From assembly GCA_032718475.1 (NCBI GenBank), contig JAUCBJ010006078.1, positions 1-64,000 of the forward strand: a DNA stretch of 64,000 nucleotides. The letters run 5' to 3'. Made by a program: the position numbers and the translations under genes. Source of the DNA: Nemertoderma westbladi (taxonomy: Eukaryota > Xenacoelomorpha > Nemertodermatida > Nemertodermatidae). Under the pieces are notes generated by a model. It was not told the origin of the DNA. It saw only the letters and a program-made list of their open reading frames with translations, and made no database searches. Below are positions 63,459 to 64,000 of this stretch, one piece after another. Positions within the stretch are counted from its first letter, which is position 1, and each line of letters starts with the position of its first letter.

Positions 63459-64000
63459 TCTGGTGTGCAGGTACTGGTATAGGGCTATCCACTTCTTGCC
63501 TGCCTACCGGTATGTATGCCGTGACTTCTGGGTCTAATCCCGTTGTCCGCGCTACCCTGTCGCCTACACTATCTCTCCCAGCATGGCCTATAGTATGTGC
63601 AGTAAGGCCTACAGTATATCCTGCAGTCTGTATGTGTCCTTCCGAACCAAAGTTTAATCTTCTCGAATATTCCAAGAAGTCCTCCCCGCGACTACCGTAC
63701 TCTCGATCGGCAGCTAGATCCCGTCGGGAGGTTTCTCTTCGATCCCCTCTCATGTTCTCGTCCTCGTATCGGTACGTTCTGTACCCTTCTCCTGGTGTGC
63801 GGTATATCTCACCAGGCTGCGTCTCTCCGGGGCGACGGCAATCTCCCGGAGTTCGACCCCACTGACTCTCTAACTCCATCTCTACTACCGACAGTTTGCT
63901 ATCCGTCCTCACTCTCCTGTTGCTCCTAGCAACGCTTCTTCCCTTCTCTTTACTTCTTCTCTCTTCAGTGTAGCGATCCTGCTCATGAGATCTCTCTTTG
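63459..64000 (-). pseudogene. Gag2 N-terminal region of element Z, continues past the window
   Basis: Frame 63912-63364 has MELESQWGRTPGDCRRPGET, YRTPGEGYRTYRYEDEN, DREYGSRGEDFLEYSRRLNF, QTAGYTVG and YIPVGRQEVDSPIPVPAHQN, closely similar to 53555-52900 of element X. The rest of gag and the 5' LTR would lie to the right of the window. Confidence 0.65.

Overview
This is eukaryotic nuclear DNA: coding exons lie between long introns with GT/AG borders, and most of the window is mobile DNA (BEL/Pao LTR retrotransposons, a Penelope-like element, several LINEs, piggyBac-like TTAA elements, satellites). The element families and frequent short palindromes such as taggccta and accggt suggest a marine invertebrate, perhaps an echinoderm or close relative. 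That placement is an inference from recalled genome style and is not proven by any marker here.

Left part (1-25,110, + strand). Six phase-compatible exons (376-533, 4958-5108, 5625-5797, 19478-19675, 20013-20129, 24355-25109) form the 3' part of one gene. Its predicted protein has beta/gamma-crystallin-like segments, a fibronectin type II module, a calcium-binding EGF module and a C-terminal tectonin-repeat lectin domain ending in TAA. The N-terminus lies upstream of the window. The introns hold an internally deleted mobile-element gene (1404-3484), two fragments of one LINE family (8878-9360 and 20137-20965), a CR1-like fragment (9362-9600), a decayed gene of an uncharacterised invertebrate family (9946-16560) broken by three insertions including a Penelope-like element (12813-14815), and a piggyBac-like element filled with a 163-bp satellite (16757-18322).

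Middle (25,680-31,488). A 33-bp minisatellite abuts a 654-bp LTR (25986-26639) and the gag start of a + strand BEL/Pao-type element. A 217-bp MITE follows; it is an internal-deletion derivative of the piggyBac-like element. Next come more of the same satellite, then the 3' LTR (29659-30283) and 3' internal region of element X, which lies on the - strand.

Element Y (31489-48561, - strand). This is a large BEL/Pao retrotransposon with nearly identical 1.8-kb LTRs, inserted into X. It carries coiled-coil gag, a second gag plus zinc knuckle plus protease, pol, and two extra 3' reading frames with no recognised relatives. Its internal region holds eleven copies of a 20-bp hairpin-forming palindrome, placed in all three coding frames and in noncoding DNA. 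Compensatory changes preserve pairing on the coding strand. I consider this the most unusual signal in the window.

Right part (48,562-64,000). After a tRNA-derived repeat, element X resumes on the - strand: decayed pol with a LINE fragment inside the reverse transcriptase active-site motif, protease, knuckle, gag2, and gag1 with a 27-bp minisatellite between two duplicated blocks. A LINE sits in its leader, followed by a truncated 5' LTR. A third element, Z, begins at 59092 with its 3' LTR and a 3' region made of three 668-bp tandem repeats. It then has an integrase end joined by deletion to gag sequence, and runs off the window. X and Z look inactive. Y looks young by LTR identity but has stops, a frameshift and an integrase deletion.
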